A stretch of DNA of 60,098 bases from Planctomycetes bacterium GWF2_41_51. GTDB taxonomy: Bacteria; Planctomycetota; Phycisphaerae; Sedimentisphaerales; UBA12454. The notes beneath the pieces were generated by a model. That model saw nothing but the letters and a program-made list of their open reading frames with translations, was not told the origin of the DNA and did not search any database. Below, piece by piece: positions 34,691 to 44,500 of this stretch. The translations under genes and the position numbers were made by a program. Every line of letters begins with the position of its first letter. Position 1 is the stretch's first letter. The stretch spans positions 1 to 60,098 of the forward strand of contig MHXZ01000015.1 in NCBI GenBank assembly GCA_001825665.1, read 5' to 3'.

Positions 34691-35557
34691 TTATTTAGAC
34701 TGGCCGTGAGCGTATTCGAAAAATCTTTTTCGCAGAAGCTGTGTAATCGGCCCGGGTTTGCCATCGGAAATTTTTCTGCCGTCGATTCCGACAACGCCGA
34801 CAACTTCGGCGGCGGTGCCTGTAAGGAAAAATTCATCGGCAACGTAAAGGTCGAAACGCGTTAGATTTTTCTGAACGACTTCAATATTCTCAGCAGCAGC
34901 AAGACTCATAACTACAGTGCGAGTAATGCCTTCCAGAGAACCGGCCTGTATCGGAGGCGTGCATAAAATACTATTTTTTACGATGAAAACATTATCGCCT
35001 GAAGCCTCGGCAACGAAGCCTTCGTGATTGAACATAATCGCTTCTGGAACGCCGGCGTCCAAAGCTTCGATTTTGGCCAGAACGTTATTTAGATAATTTA
35101 AGCTTTTTACCTGTGGCGGAATCGCCAGCGGGTGATTGCGAATCGTGCAGGCGCTGATTACCTTAAGTCCTGTTTGATAAAGCTCTTGCGGATAAAGCTG
35201 GATTTTGTCAGCTATGATAATTATTTGAGCTTTTTCGCAGGTAAACGGATTAATTCCGAGTGTGCCGATACCGCGGGTAATTACCAGGCGAATGTAGCCG
35301 TCAACGATGTTATTTGCGCGAACGGTTTCCGCGGTCGCTTTTGCTAAGTCCTTCATTGGCATACCGATATCGAGGCGAATCACTTTCGCAGACTCGTAAA
35401 GCCTTTTAAGATGAGCATCGAGTTCGAAGATTTTCGAGCTGTAAACTCGAATTCCTTCGAAAACACCATCGCCATAGAGTAAACCATGATCGAAGACGCT
35501 GATTTTCGCATCCTGCTCGTCTACAAGTCTGTCGTTAAGCCAGATTTTTAATGCCAT
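34691..35557 (-). CDS. ilvE: Branched-chain amino acid aminotransferase (class IV)
   Basis: A 288-residue PLP-dependent transaminase for the last step of Val, Leu and Ile synthesis. Visible: HGLLYGDGVFEGIRVY (residues 23-38), RLVITRG, QVKSLNYLNNVLAKIEA with the PLP lysine, EASGDNVFIVKN and GITRTVVM; TGTAAEVVGV is the phosphate cup. D-amino acid transaminase and aminodeoxychorismate lyase are relatives, but QVKSLNYLNN favours BCAT. GGAG sits six bases before the ATG. Together with leuABCD and cimA it gives most of the branched-chain pathway in this window; it is placed between lolD and the polyprenyl synthase. Confidence 0.9.
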   Translation of the reverse strand: MALKIWLNDRLVDEQDAKISVFDHGLLYGDGVFEGIRVYSSKIFELDAHLKRLYESAKVIRLDIGMPMKDLAKATAETVRANNIVDGYIRLVITRGIGTLGINPFTCEKAQIIIIADKIQLYPQELYQTGLKVISACTIRNHPLAIPPQVKSLNYLNNVLAKIEALDAGVPEAIMFNHEGFVAEASGDNVFIVKNSILCTPPIQAGSLEGITRTVVMSLAAAENIEVVQKNLTRFDLYVADEFFLTGTAAEVVGVVGIDGRKISDGKPGPITQLLRKRFFEYAHGQSK

Positions 35558-35580
35558 AAAAAACTCCGTAAATATATGCT

Positions 35581-36273
35581 TTAACTGATTTTACCGTCGG
35601 TGAGCCGGATTATTCTCGATGCTTTTTGAGCGATCCTGTCATCGTGGGTGACCATGATGATGGTCTGGCCGGCGGAATTCAGTTTTTCAAAGACCTTTAA
35701 AATATCATTTCCTGTCTCAGAGTCAAGGTTTCCTGTTGGTTCATCGGCTAAAATCACGTCCGGCTGATTAATTAAAGCACGGGCGATAGCAACGCGCTGA
35801 CGCTCGCCGCCGGAGAGCTGGAAAGGCCTATGCTCGATTCTGCCTGATAAACCCAGTTGCTCAAGCAACTTAGCAGCTGCCTTTTTAGCCTGTTTTGAGC
35901 GAATCAGCCATCCGATTGCGCCTGAACTTACCATAGGCGAAAGCAGGACATTTTGCAGAACTGTTAATTCGTCAAGAAGATGGTAAAACTGAAATACAAA
36001 ACCGATTTTTTTGTTCCTGAACTCGTTTATTTTTGAATTTTTGAACGAAATAAGGTCTTTGCCCTCGAAAAAAACGCTTCCTTTGTCCGGTTTGTCGAGT
36101 GCGCCTAAGATGTGCAGCAGCGTGCTTTTACCGCTGCCGGAGGCGCCGGTAACAGCGACGAATTCGCCTTTTTTTACCTCAAGATCAACACCCTTAAGGA
36201 CTTCCAAACGGGTAGCGCCCATTTTGTAGGTTTTGAAAATCTGGCGACAAGATAATATTAAATCGGTATCCAT
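35581..36273 (-). CDS. lolD: LolD/MacB-type ABC transporter ATPase
   Basis: A 230-residue ABC ATPase of the lipoprotein-release / MacB type. Walker A GASGSGKST (about 41-49), LSGGERQRVAIARAL as C-loop, and ILADEPTGNLDSE as Walker B. VKKGEFVAVTGASG and GFVFQFYHLL are typical for LolD. Its partner permeases (LolC/LolE) are not in the window, so it may team with a permease elsewhere. The open frame extends further upstream to 36426, but those residues are repeat-derived; ATG 36273 (MDTDLILSCRQIFKTY) is preferred although no clear Shine-Dalgarno sequence is visible. First gene of the lolD-ilvE-polyprenyl operon, 23 bases ahead of ilvE. Confidence 0.85.
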   Translation of the reverse strand: MDTDLILSCRQIFKTYKMGATRLEVLKGVDLEVKKGEFVAVTGASGSGKSTLLHILGALDKPDKGSVFFEGKDLISFKNSKINEFRNKKIGFVFQFYHLLDELTVLQNVLLSPMVSSGAIGWLIRSKQAKKAAAKLLEQLGLSGRIEHRPFQLSGGERQRVAIARALINQPDVILADEPTGNLDSETGNDILKVFEKLNSAGQTIIMVTHDDRIAQKASRIIRLTDGKIS

Positions 36274-36980
36274 TTTTTTATGATAAATTATCGGCAAAAA
36301 AGAATCAACGTAAATAAAGCACTTACAGCATTTTTCGTACAATAACCTGCGCAAGTTTTGCGCCTTGTTTTTGAACTGAAAACGGGGTTTCTTCCGCAAA
36401 AAAATGCCACTTCTTTTTGCTTCCATTTTCTACGTAAATAAAGGATTTACGGCTATTTTAAAAAATGCAACTCGTTAATTATCATAAAGTTATATAACGA
36501 ATTTGCAAAAAATGAAGAAATTTGCAAAAAAATCGAATGATTTTGAAGAAAAATTGAAAAAAATGGTATGAAAAGCATATCAAAATCTGGCATTATTTAT
36601 GGTGGTTCAGGGTCTTTAATAGACTACTTTTGACGCAATCTGACGATTTTTAACGCAGATCGCGCAGTGTAAATAAGAATTCTTTAATCATGTATTTAAA
36701 GAATTAGAAGATACGAAATAGTGGTTAATTAAAGTTTGTAAAAATGAACTTTGCTGGTAGAATCGAATATTCATCTGAAAGAATAGAAGAAACTTTAAGG
36801 AGGCAAAAAAACGATTCACCGCGAAGGCACGAAGCGACACGAAGGATCTATTTTGTTAATTTTAACCGCGATTGTTTACTGTAGTATTCGAATTATTATT
36901 GTTGGTTGAGTTTATATATAAGATAGCTATAATCACTCTAGCCGAAATTATGAAAAGGATTTTTGGGAAACTTAACGGCA
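36274..36980. other. AT-rich spacer ahead of the methylase operon
   Basis: About 700 bases with no convincing gene. Visible: a pair of ACGTAAATAAAG..TTTACG-type words (about 36308 and 36432), GAATTTGCAAAAAATGAAG and its repeat (36500-36530), a perfect AAGGAGG at 36797-36803 that is not followed by a start codon, a CACCGCGAAGGCACGAAG-type element (36816-36846), and a promoter-like pair at 36906-36933. Confidence 0.5.
36906..36933 (+). promoter_or_regulatory. Putative promoter of the methylase-nuclease operon
   Basis: TTGAGT (four of six matches) and a perfect TATAAT (36928-36933) with a 16-base spacer. Transcription would start near 36940, about 40 bases before the chosen start codon. Confidence 0.45.
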
Positions 36981-39854
36981 ATGAATGGTATTTTACTTCA
37001 AAGTCTAGATTTTATTCGTCAGGATGGCAAACCTATTGAAGGTCTAACTCCTGTTCCTAAAAATGATGATGTTCCATCGCTAAATCTTAGTATTGATGAA
37101 CAATCAGTATTATTTGAAGCTAAATTATTTAAGCATATAGATTTTGTTTTTTTTCGCCGTTTTTCGAACAAACGCTCATCGCAAGTAGCTGCGTATGTTG
37201 TAGATAATTCTGACAATAGACTTAACGAGGATGCACTTTCAGAACTTCATCACCAAGTCTGGCTTCAAGGAAGAACTCCATTACTCTATATAGCATGGCC
37301 AAGTCACATAGATATATTGGCCTGTGCCAGAGGGCCCGACTTTTGGAACAAAGATAAACAAAGGAGTAAATATAAACCTGCGTGTAAATTTGAATCTGAC
37401 TTACTAACTGTCGGAGAGATTTCTGATGAACTTAAACAGTTTTCTGCATATAGGCTTGCGGACGGTACTTTTTGGGATGACCCAAGAAATAATAAATTGG
37501 CTAACTATGACAAAGCAGCGCATAAATCATTGATTCAAGCAGTTGTTGATGCGGACAAAGACCTAGACGGGAAAAATAATCCTCTCTCAAGACGCTTGCT
37601 TTTATTGATGGTGTTAATCAAATATCTCGAAGACCGCAAGGTTTTTCCTAATGATGGTTGGTTTGGAAGATACCATAAGGGAGCAAAGAATTTCTTTGAA
37701 GTGCTTAAAGGGGGTGAACCCAATGAAGTGCAACTTTTGCTGGATTTCCTTGCTAGCAAATTTAACGGAGATATTTTTGACATTGCTCATCTGAGCAAAC
37801 AACTTACAAAGAAAACTCTGAATGCCTTTTCTGTTCTTATCGAAGCAAAAACAATCAATCGTCAGCTATATCTTTGGAATCAATACTCCTTTGAACATTT
37901 ACCTGTTGAAATCATAAGCCATCTTTATCAAAGATTTGTACAAGATGGACATGGGGCAGTTTATACTCCGCCATTTTTGGCGGCATTATTGCTTGATCAT
38001 GTAATGCCCTATAGGAAAATCACTGGTAAAGAACGCATTTTAGATCCCGCCTGTGGTTCAGGAGTTTTTCTTGTTGGCGCTTTTAGAAGATTAATTAATT
38101 TCTATAAAAGTAAAAACGATTGGGGCAATCTTGAGGTGGAGCAACTTAAAAGCATTCTTCGCCAGAGTATCTACGGGGTTGATCTGGATACCAGCGCAAT
38201 CGACTTAACGGCTTTCAGCTTATCTTTGGCTATTTGTGATGGTTTGAAACCAGAAGTTATCTGGAATAAACTTAAATTTGATCGATTACGAGATTCAAAC
38301 TTATTTGAATCCGATTTTTTTGAGTTACTGCTTAATTCTCAAAATGGTTCTTCCAATATTCTCAGGGATAAATTTGATATTATAATTGGAAATCCGCCGT
38401 TTGAATCTAAGCTGACAGATGCGGCAAAACAAATTGACATAATAGCACAGCAAGATAATCTGAATCGTGGAAAATGCCCTGACAACCAAATTGCTTATTT
38501 ATTTCTCGAACAGGCATTATCTGTTTTAAAACCGAAAAGCGGATGCATTTGTATAATTCAGCCTTCAGGGCTATTTTATAATAAAAATACTTATTCATTC
38601 CGTACTAATATATTTCAAAAATATTCTATAAAAACCATTCTTGATTTTACATCAATTAGGAATTTATACGAAGCCGATCCTAAAACAGTGGCTATGCTTG
38701 CTAATGCACAAAAACCAAGAATAGGGAATTCCATAGAGCACTGGACATTTAGACGAACGATAAGTGTAAAAGAAAAAATATGTTTTGAACTTGATCATTA
38801 TGACTACCATCACATTGTGCAGGAGAAAGCTGAAAATAATCCATATATTTGGCGTGCTAATCTTATGGGAGGAGGAAGGTTGGTTGATATTTCTCAAAGA
38901 CTTGGAAAAATACGAACACTAGCACAATATATTCAACAACAAAAATGGGATTGCGGGGAAGGTTATATAGTTGGTAAAAAAGGGAAACAACCGGCTCCAT
39001 TTTTGACCGGCAAACCATTCTTGCCAACAAGGGCATTTACTTTAGAAGGCATAGATGAAACAAAAATTAGTGTTGTAACAGAAAAAAAATTCTGTAACCC
39101 TAAAACAGAATCCCTGTTTAGCTCTCCTCTTATTTTAATAAAAGAAAATGAATCTTTACCGATTGCTTTTTGGAGTAAAGGTTGTTTGGCTTATAAGGAT
39201 AAAATTATAGGCATTCATGCCCCTAACATTACCAGAGAAATAGAAAAACTTAAGGGCCTTTATAAAACCTTGAGCCAACGACATAATTTTTATCGTTTTT
39301 ATTGTACATTAAATGGAACTCAATATTTAGTTGGTAAAGCGACAGCAATTCTGAAGCAAGATATTGATTCCTTTCCTTATCCTGAAAACAGTAAAGAAAT
39401 TGATTTGTCTTTCTGGGAGGAAGTTTTGCGTGAAGACGTTCTTGAGTACATGGCAAAATATGTCAGACTGGGACAAAATTCAAAATTACTGATAAAAGCA
39501 GCAGAAAAAAAAGACTTAAGCCGTTATTCAGATATGTTTATAAAAATGCTTGGCAGCATTTATAATAATTTGAAAGCAGGTGATCCGGTTTTTCTAAATA
39601 GTTTGATATGTCAGCCATTTTATTTTGGAGAACGTCCCGAATTTTCATGGCTCAATGATAATGCGGAAGAGGAACTAAAAAAAATTATTTACAACGAAAA
39701 TCATGCTCATCTCCGAACTGTCAGACTTTTGCGTTTTTATGGGAAAAATGTTTTATTAATTATTAAACCAGATCGACTTCGATATTGGATTCGTTCTACA
39801 GCAATTAAAGATGCGGATGAAACACTTAAAGACCTTTATCAGCAGGGATATTAG
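36981..39854 (+). CDS. Type IIG-like / N6-adenine DNA methyltransferase
   Basis: A 957-residue class I DNA methylase. N-terminal ~320 residues (including HIDFVFFRRF and VWLQGRTPLLYIAW) match no family I can name. The SAM site is DPACGSGVFLVGAFRRL (near residue 355), and catalytic motif IV is IIGNPPFES (near 467), the NPPF form of N6-adenine enzymes. A C-terminal ~400-residue region probably recognises DNA. It lacks a visible PD-(D/E)XK site, but the next gene, three bases away, provides one. The start is uncertain: TTG 36963 would add six residues. Base composition is more AT-rich than flanking housekeeping genes. Candidate restriction-modification or defence methylase. Confidence 0.82.
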   Translation: MNGILLQSLDFIRQDGKPIEGLTPVPKNDDVPSLNLSIDEQSVLFEAKLFKHIDFVFFRRFSNKRSSQVAAYVVDNSDNRLNEDALSELHHQVWLQGRTPLLYIAWPSHIDILACARGPDFWNKDKQRSKYKPACKFESDLLTVGEISDELKQFSAYRLADGTFWDDPRNNKLANYDKAAHKSLIQAVVDADKDLDGKNNPLSRRLLLLMVLIKYLEDRKVFPNDGWFGRYHKGAKNFFEVLKGGEPNEVQLLLDFLASKFNGDIFDIAHLSKQLTKKTLNAFSVLIEAKTINRQLYLWNQYSFEHLPVEIISHLYQRFVQDGHGAVYTPPFLAALLLDHVMPYRKITGKERILDPACGSGVFLVGAFRRLINFYKSKNDWGNLEVEQLKSILRQSIYGVDLDTSAIDLTAFSLSLAICDGLKPEVIWNKLKFDRLRDSNLFESDFFELLLNSQNGSSNILRDKFDIIIGNPPFESKLTDAAKQIDIIAQQDNLNRGKCPDNQIAYLFLEQALSVLKPKSGCICIIQPSGLFYNKNTYSFRTNIFQKYSIKTILDFTSIRNLYEADPKTVAMLANAQKPRIGNSIEHWTFRRTISVKEKICFELDHYDYHHIVQEKAENNPYIWRANLMGGGRLVDISQRLGKIRTLAQYIQQQKWDCGEGYIVGKKGKQPAPFLTGKPFLPTRAFTLEGIDETKISVVTEKKFCNPKTESLFSSPLILIKENESLPIAFWSKGCLAYKDKIIGIHAPNITREIEKLKGLYKTLSQRHNFYRFYCTLNGTQYLVGKATAILKQDIDSFPYPENSKEIDLSFWEEVLREDVLEYMAKYVRLGQNSKLLIKAAEKKDLSRYSDMFIKMLGSIYNNLKAGDPVFLNSLICQPFYFGERPEFSWLNDNAEEELKKIIYNENHAHLRTVRLLRFYGKNVLLIIKPDRLRYWIRSTAIKDADETLKDLYQQGY

Positions 39855-39857
39855 AAA

Positions 39858-40571
39858 ATGGGCGACGAATCCATTAATAAAATTTTTGCCGGGAAGATAA
39901 CATCTGGGGTTAAATTGCAGACATTTCAACTTGCCATAATAAATTTTGTTTTTGAACAATTGCCGAATTGGCGAGATGATCCCGACAGATCTGATGTAGA
40001 TTCAGAACCATTATTAAATCCCCAACTATCAAACTTTCTTGATTGTAAGGCACGTGATAATTCTCCTATGTTCCATTTTTGCCATGAGGAACCACAGGCA
40101 ATTAACCGAACTGTTGATATGGCTGCGAAAACAACCGAAAATATGCTCATTGAGGCAAAGCTTTATACTAAGTATGATCCGGTCCTTGTTTTTGAATGTA
40201 AACGACTTCCGGCCCCAGAGATTAAACGAGAAAAAGAATATGTTTCAGGGAAAGACCCGAATAAGATAAGTGGCGGAATACAACGATTTAAACTCGGGCA
40301 TCACGGCGCAAAACATGATTTGGCTGCGATGATCGGCTATGTGCAAGACGAATCCTTTAATCATTGGCAGGATAAAATTAATGAATGGATTTTGGAACTT
40401 GTAAAAAACCCAATAGGAGATAGTTGCAATTGGAATCCTACTGAAATTCTAAATATGGCGAAAGAGGATACATCAATAGGCGCTGTTCATTATCTCTCCA
40501 CCCATAAACGAAATGGAACTGTTGAAAGTGAAATTGAAATCCATCATCTTTGGGTTATGATGAGAAATTAA
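39858..40571 (+). CDS. PD-(D/E)XK-like restriction nuclease partner
   Basis: A 237-residue protein starting three bases after the methylase stop, so almost certainly co-transcribed. An acidic site NRTVDMA (D87) followed after about 25 residues by VLVFECKRL (E113-C-K115) is the PD-(D/E)XK nuclease signature; ISGGIQRFKLGHHG and AMIGYVQDESF follow, a pattern common to restriction-like nucleases. No DNA-binding domain is obvious outside this core. Inference: this is the cleavage subunit of a two-gene restriction-modification system with the upstream methylase, in which the methylase supplies site recognition. Confidence 0.68.
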   Translation: MGDESINKIFAGKITSGVKLQTFQLAIINFVFEQLPNWRDDPDRSDVDSEPLLNPQLSNFLDCKARDNSPMFHFCHEEPQAINRTVDMAAKTTENMLIEAKLYTKYDPVLVFECKRLPAPEIKREKEYVSGKDPNKISGGIQRFKLGHHGAKHDLAAMIGYVQDESFNHWQDKINEWILELVKNPIGDSCNWNPTEILNMAKEDTSIGAVHYLSTHKRNGTVESEIEIHHLWVMMRN

Positions 40572-40905
40572 AAGTGTCGTTTATTCCTTTATTGATTATT
40601 TTTGTCTCAGAATATTATAATTTAAATGAAATCCTCGGCATCTGTCTTCGTACAAATAGGGAGTACAAGCGGGTTTACCGATACATTTTATTTTATCGCA
40701 CAATTTATTTGATGGGCTGAGATTGCCACGCAATGACGAGATTCTTCGACATAGCTTTACTTCGTTCCGAATGACAGTGGCGATTGCACAGTCATTTAGG
40801 ATAACAAAAAAAATCGTTGTCGTGTCCCCGATTACTCGAGGGCAGGCTCTACGGCTAAACGGGTGGTGAATATTTTTTTACCTCTCATCTATTGATTATA
40901 TTGCT
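40572..40905. repeat. Spacer after the nuclease gene with dispersed repeats
   Basis: Contains GAGATTGCCACGCAATGACGAGATTCTTCGAC and AGCTTTACTTCGTTCCGAATGACA (about 40720-40785), relatives of the TCATTGCGAG...GCAATCTC elements at 30.1 and 33.5 kb in the opposite orientation. No gene recognised. Confidence 0.55.
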
Positions 40906-41178
40906 TTAATTGCGAGACATCATTTTTATAAATGCTTCCTGGTATAATTCCAAAAGATCAGGAGCTGTACCATCGGCAAGGTTAATTTTCTTATAATAGC
41001 CGTTGTCTAACCTTTCCTGTGTAACCAATGCACTCAACTTGCAATTGCATATTATGAAGTCTTTAGCTTGTTCATTATCATAGCCATCTGCCAAGAGTTT
41101 TTTAAACAAATAATCAAATGTAAATCTGTCAAATACCTCGTAACTGGCTTCAGCGCAATCTAATAATTTATCTTCCAT
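40906..41178 (-). CDS. Small hypothetical protein (90 aa)
   Basis: A 90-residue acidic, soluble helical protein (FDRFTFDYLFKKLLADGYD, DFIICNCKLSALVTQ, LLELYQEAFIKMM). I do not recognise the family; CxC near residue 46 may be structural. The ATG is preceded by a weak GGGTGCAA. It stands alone on the minus strand between the methylase operon and dnaE. Codon use is ordinary, and the balanced helical composition suggests a real gene, but I have no functional evidence. Possible small regulatory or antitoxin-like protein, purely by size and position. Confidence 0.5.
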   Translation of the reverse strand: MEDKLLDCAEASYEVFDRFTFDYLFKKLLADGYDNEQAKDFIICNCKLSALVTQERLDNGYYKKINLADGTAPDLLELYQEAFIKMMSRN

Positions 41179-41524
41179 CTTGCACCCATATTAAATTGTA
41201 CCGCGTGGGCTGAAGCCCACCCTACATTTATACACATGATTAAAATGTTACAGAAATTATAGATTTTTAAAAATCAATTTCAATGGAAAAGATTGTTAGA
41301 GGTTGATACTGCAAGGGTTAGGGGAAAGGGGTATAATTTTGGGAATAATAATTGTAAAAAGGGGTTTATATTTTATGAGGGGGTTTTATAATGAGGCTAA
41401 GAATATAGAATTCAGAATACAGTAGGCAGAATAAGGAAGTAAGAAAAGTTATCAGGACATCAGAAACCGGAATTTTTTAAAGTGAATCCCCATTTTCAAT
41501 GGGATGACACATTGAGTAAAATAT
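41179..41524. other. Spacer upstream of dnaE with a palindromic repeat
   Basis: GTGGGCT-GA-AGCCCAC at 41205-41220 is a 7-pair hairpin with a two-base loop in the context GCGTGGGCTGAAGCCCACCCTAC, recalling a common intergenic repeat. GAATATAGAATTCAGAATACAG at 41401-41422 resembles the AGAACTCAGAACAATAGAACACAG spacer at 46886-46920. No gene or clear promoter seen. Confidence 0.5.
41205..41220. repeat. GTGGGCTGAAGCCCAC palindromic repeat
   Basis: A 7-pair perfect stem, loop GA. Placed directly upstream of the small 90-aa gene's start and ~300 bases before dnaE. Confidence 0.6.
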
Positions 41525-44500
41525 ATGACAGAAAAAGGATTTAGTCACCTACATCTTCACACCCAATATTCATTATTGGATGGGGCGATTACGCCAAAGA
41601 AGCTGTTTGCAAGGTGTCATGCTGACGGGCAGACATCGGCGGCGATAACTGATCACGGCAATATGTTCGGCGTTATCGACTTTTATATGGCGGCGAAAGC
41701 GGCCAATATCAAACCTATCATCGGCATCGAAGCATATATCGCGCCGGACAGCAGGCATAATAAACAGAAATCGTCCATCTCCGATGCGGCTTATCATATT
41801 CTGCTGCTTGCAGAAAATAATGCCGGTTATAAAAACCTGCTTAAGCTCGCGAGTATCGGATACACGGAAGGTTTTTACTACCGGCCTCGAATCGATAAGG
41901 AAGTTCTGACGGAATTTAATGAGGGGATAATTTGCGCGACCGCATGTCTGAAAGGCGAAGTCAATGTAATGCTGGCGAGGCAGGATATTGAGGCGGCGAA
42001 GAGGGCGGTTGAAGATTATTTGAAAATTTTCGGCGATAAACGGTTCTTTATGGAGATTCAGCAGCACGAGCCGACGGATGTGCCGCACGTTCGGGGGGCG
42101 ATAATCGATTTGGCCAGGAAAATGGGGCTGCCGCTGCTGGCGACGAATGATTGTCATTTTCTTGACGCATCGGATTATGAAGCGCACGATGCGCTGACTT
42201 GTATCAGTACAGGTAAGAAAGTTCCAGATACGGACAGGCTGCATTATCCGATGGATGTTTATGTAAAGACTAACGCGGAAATGCGCGAAATGTTCGCGGA
42301 TGTTTCGGAGGCTTGCGATAATACGCTGGTTGTCGCTGAACGGTGTAATGTAGAAATTGATATGAAGACACGGCATGCGCCGAGTTTCAAGCCGCCGGAT
42401 AAGACAACTGCGGAAAAGTTTTTGACGAAACTTTGTTATGAAGGCGCGGAAAAACGGTACGGCAAAGTAACGAAGGAAATTAAGCAGCGGCTTGACCATG
42501 AATTGAAAGTTATCGAGAGCAAAGGGTTTTCGAGTTACTTTTTGATTGTGTGGGATTTTTGCAGGTATGCGACTGAAAATAATATTCCGACGGGGGCAAG
42601 GGGAAGCGGAGTCGGGACGGTTGTGGGGTATTGCCTTGGGCTTTGCAATGTTGACCCCATAAAATATGATTTGCTGTTCGAGCGGTTTATGGATCCCGAG
42701 CGAAATGAAATGCCTGATATTGATATTGATATTTGTCAGGATGGAAGGTCGAAGCTGCTTGATTATGTTCGGAGCAAATACGGTCATATCGCTCAGATTA
42801 TAACTTTTGGGACGATGAAGGCGCGGGCGGTGATTCGTGATGTTTGCAGGGTTCTGGATGTTCCGCTTGCGGAGGCGGACAGGCTGGCGAAACTTGTGCC
42901 GTCGAGTTTGGGGATTACGCTGGAAGATGCGCTGGCGCAGGAGCCGGATTTGAAAGCGGCATACGAAAATAATCCTGTGACGAGAAATGTAATTGATATC
43001 GGCCAAAGGCTTGAAGGGCTTGCGCGGCACGCATCGGTGCACGCATGCGGAGTTGTGATTGCGGATGAGCCGCTGACGAATTTTGTTCCGCTTTATAAAG
43101 ACACGAAATCGGAAGATATTGTAACACAGTTCGAAGGTCCGCTGGTTGATAAAATCGGTTTGTTGAAAATGGACTTCCTGGGGCTGCGGACGCTGAGTGT
43201 GATTCAGCATACTATTGACCTTGTGGAATCGACGCACGGGGAGAAAATCGATATTGAGAAAATCGACCTTAACGACCCAAAGGTTTTCGAGATTTTCGCA
43301 ACGGGAAAAACGAAAGGTATATTCCAGTTCGAATCCGGCGGGATGCAGGATTTGCTGATGCGGTTGAAGCCGGACAGGGTGGAAGACCTTATCGCGGCCA
43401 ATGCGCTGTATCGGCCGGGGCCGATGGCGCTGATTGGCGATTTCATCGATAGAAAGCACGGGGCGAAATGGGATGTGCCGCATCAGATTATGCGCGAAGT
43501 TCTTGAAGAGACTTTCGGAATTATGGTCTATCAGGAACAGGTGATGCGGATTTGCAACCGGCTGGGCGATATACCGCTGCGGCAGGCATATACGCTGATT
43601 AAGGCGATAAGCAAGAAACAGGCGGAGACGATTTCGAAACAGAAAGAGCAGTTTGTTAAGGGCTGCGGCGAGAAGGGGCTGAGTCAGAAGAAAGCGGATG
43701 AGATTTTCGAGCTGATTGAACGATTCGCGGGATATGGTTTTAATAAAAGTCACGCGACACGATATTCGATAATCGCATTTCAGACGGCGTACCTGAAGGC
43801 TTATCGGCCGATTGAATTTATGGCATCGCTTTTGACTTATGAAAAAGGCGACGCGGATAAGGTTGCGGATTACATCGGCGAGTGCAGGAGGATGGGGATT
43901 GATGTTGCGCCGCCGGATATAAATGAAAGCTTTTTCGATTTTACGGTTATTTATCAGCAGCAGCACGAACATAAAGGTAGCAGCGGATTGATACGTTTCG
44001 GGCTTGCGGCGGTTAAGGGGGTTGGTGAAAAAGCGGTTGAGCAAATTATCGCAGCGCGCGAAAATATCGGGCAGTTTCATAGTTTGTTTCAGTTTTGCGA
44101 GAATGTGGATTTGCGGCTTGTGAATAAACAGGTAATTGAATCGCTGATAAAGGCGGGGGCGTTCGATAATCTCGGCGGAAGCAGGGCGCAGATGATGGCG
44201 GGGCTTGAGACTGCGATGAAGGCGGGCGCGAGTATGCAGACTGATAAGGCGAGCGGACAGATGGGGCTGTTCGAGTCGCCGGAGATTAAGAAGGAATACG
44301 CGAAGGATCATTTGAAATTGCCTGATGTGCCGGCGTGGCCTGAGACGCAGATGCTGGCGTTTGAAAAAGATGTGCTTGGACTTTATGTTACGAAGAATCC
44401 GCTGAGTGAACATGCGGATACGATAAGTGTTTACAGTACGCTGAATACATCGCAACTGAAGGATGAAAATTCAAGCAACTCGGGCAAACCGGTAATTATC

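Noticed and set aside
36744-36884. A 46-codon ORF ahead of the methylase
   Set aside because: Its second half is made of a dispersed repeat; no evidence for translation.
41573-44455. A 960-codon open frame on the reverse strand of dnaE
   Set aside because: Composition artefact of the strong codon bias of dnaE; the product is rich in Arg and His, has no family signature and lacks a ribosome site.
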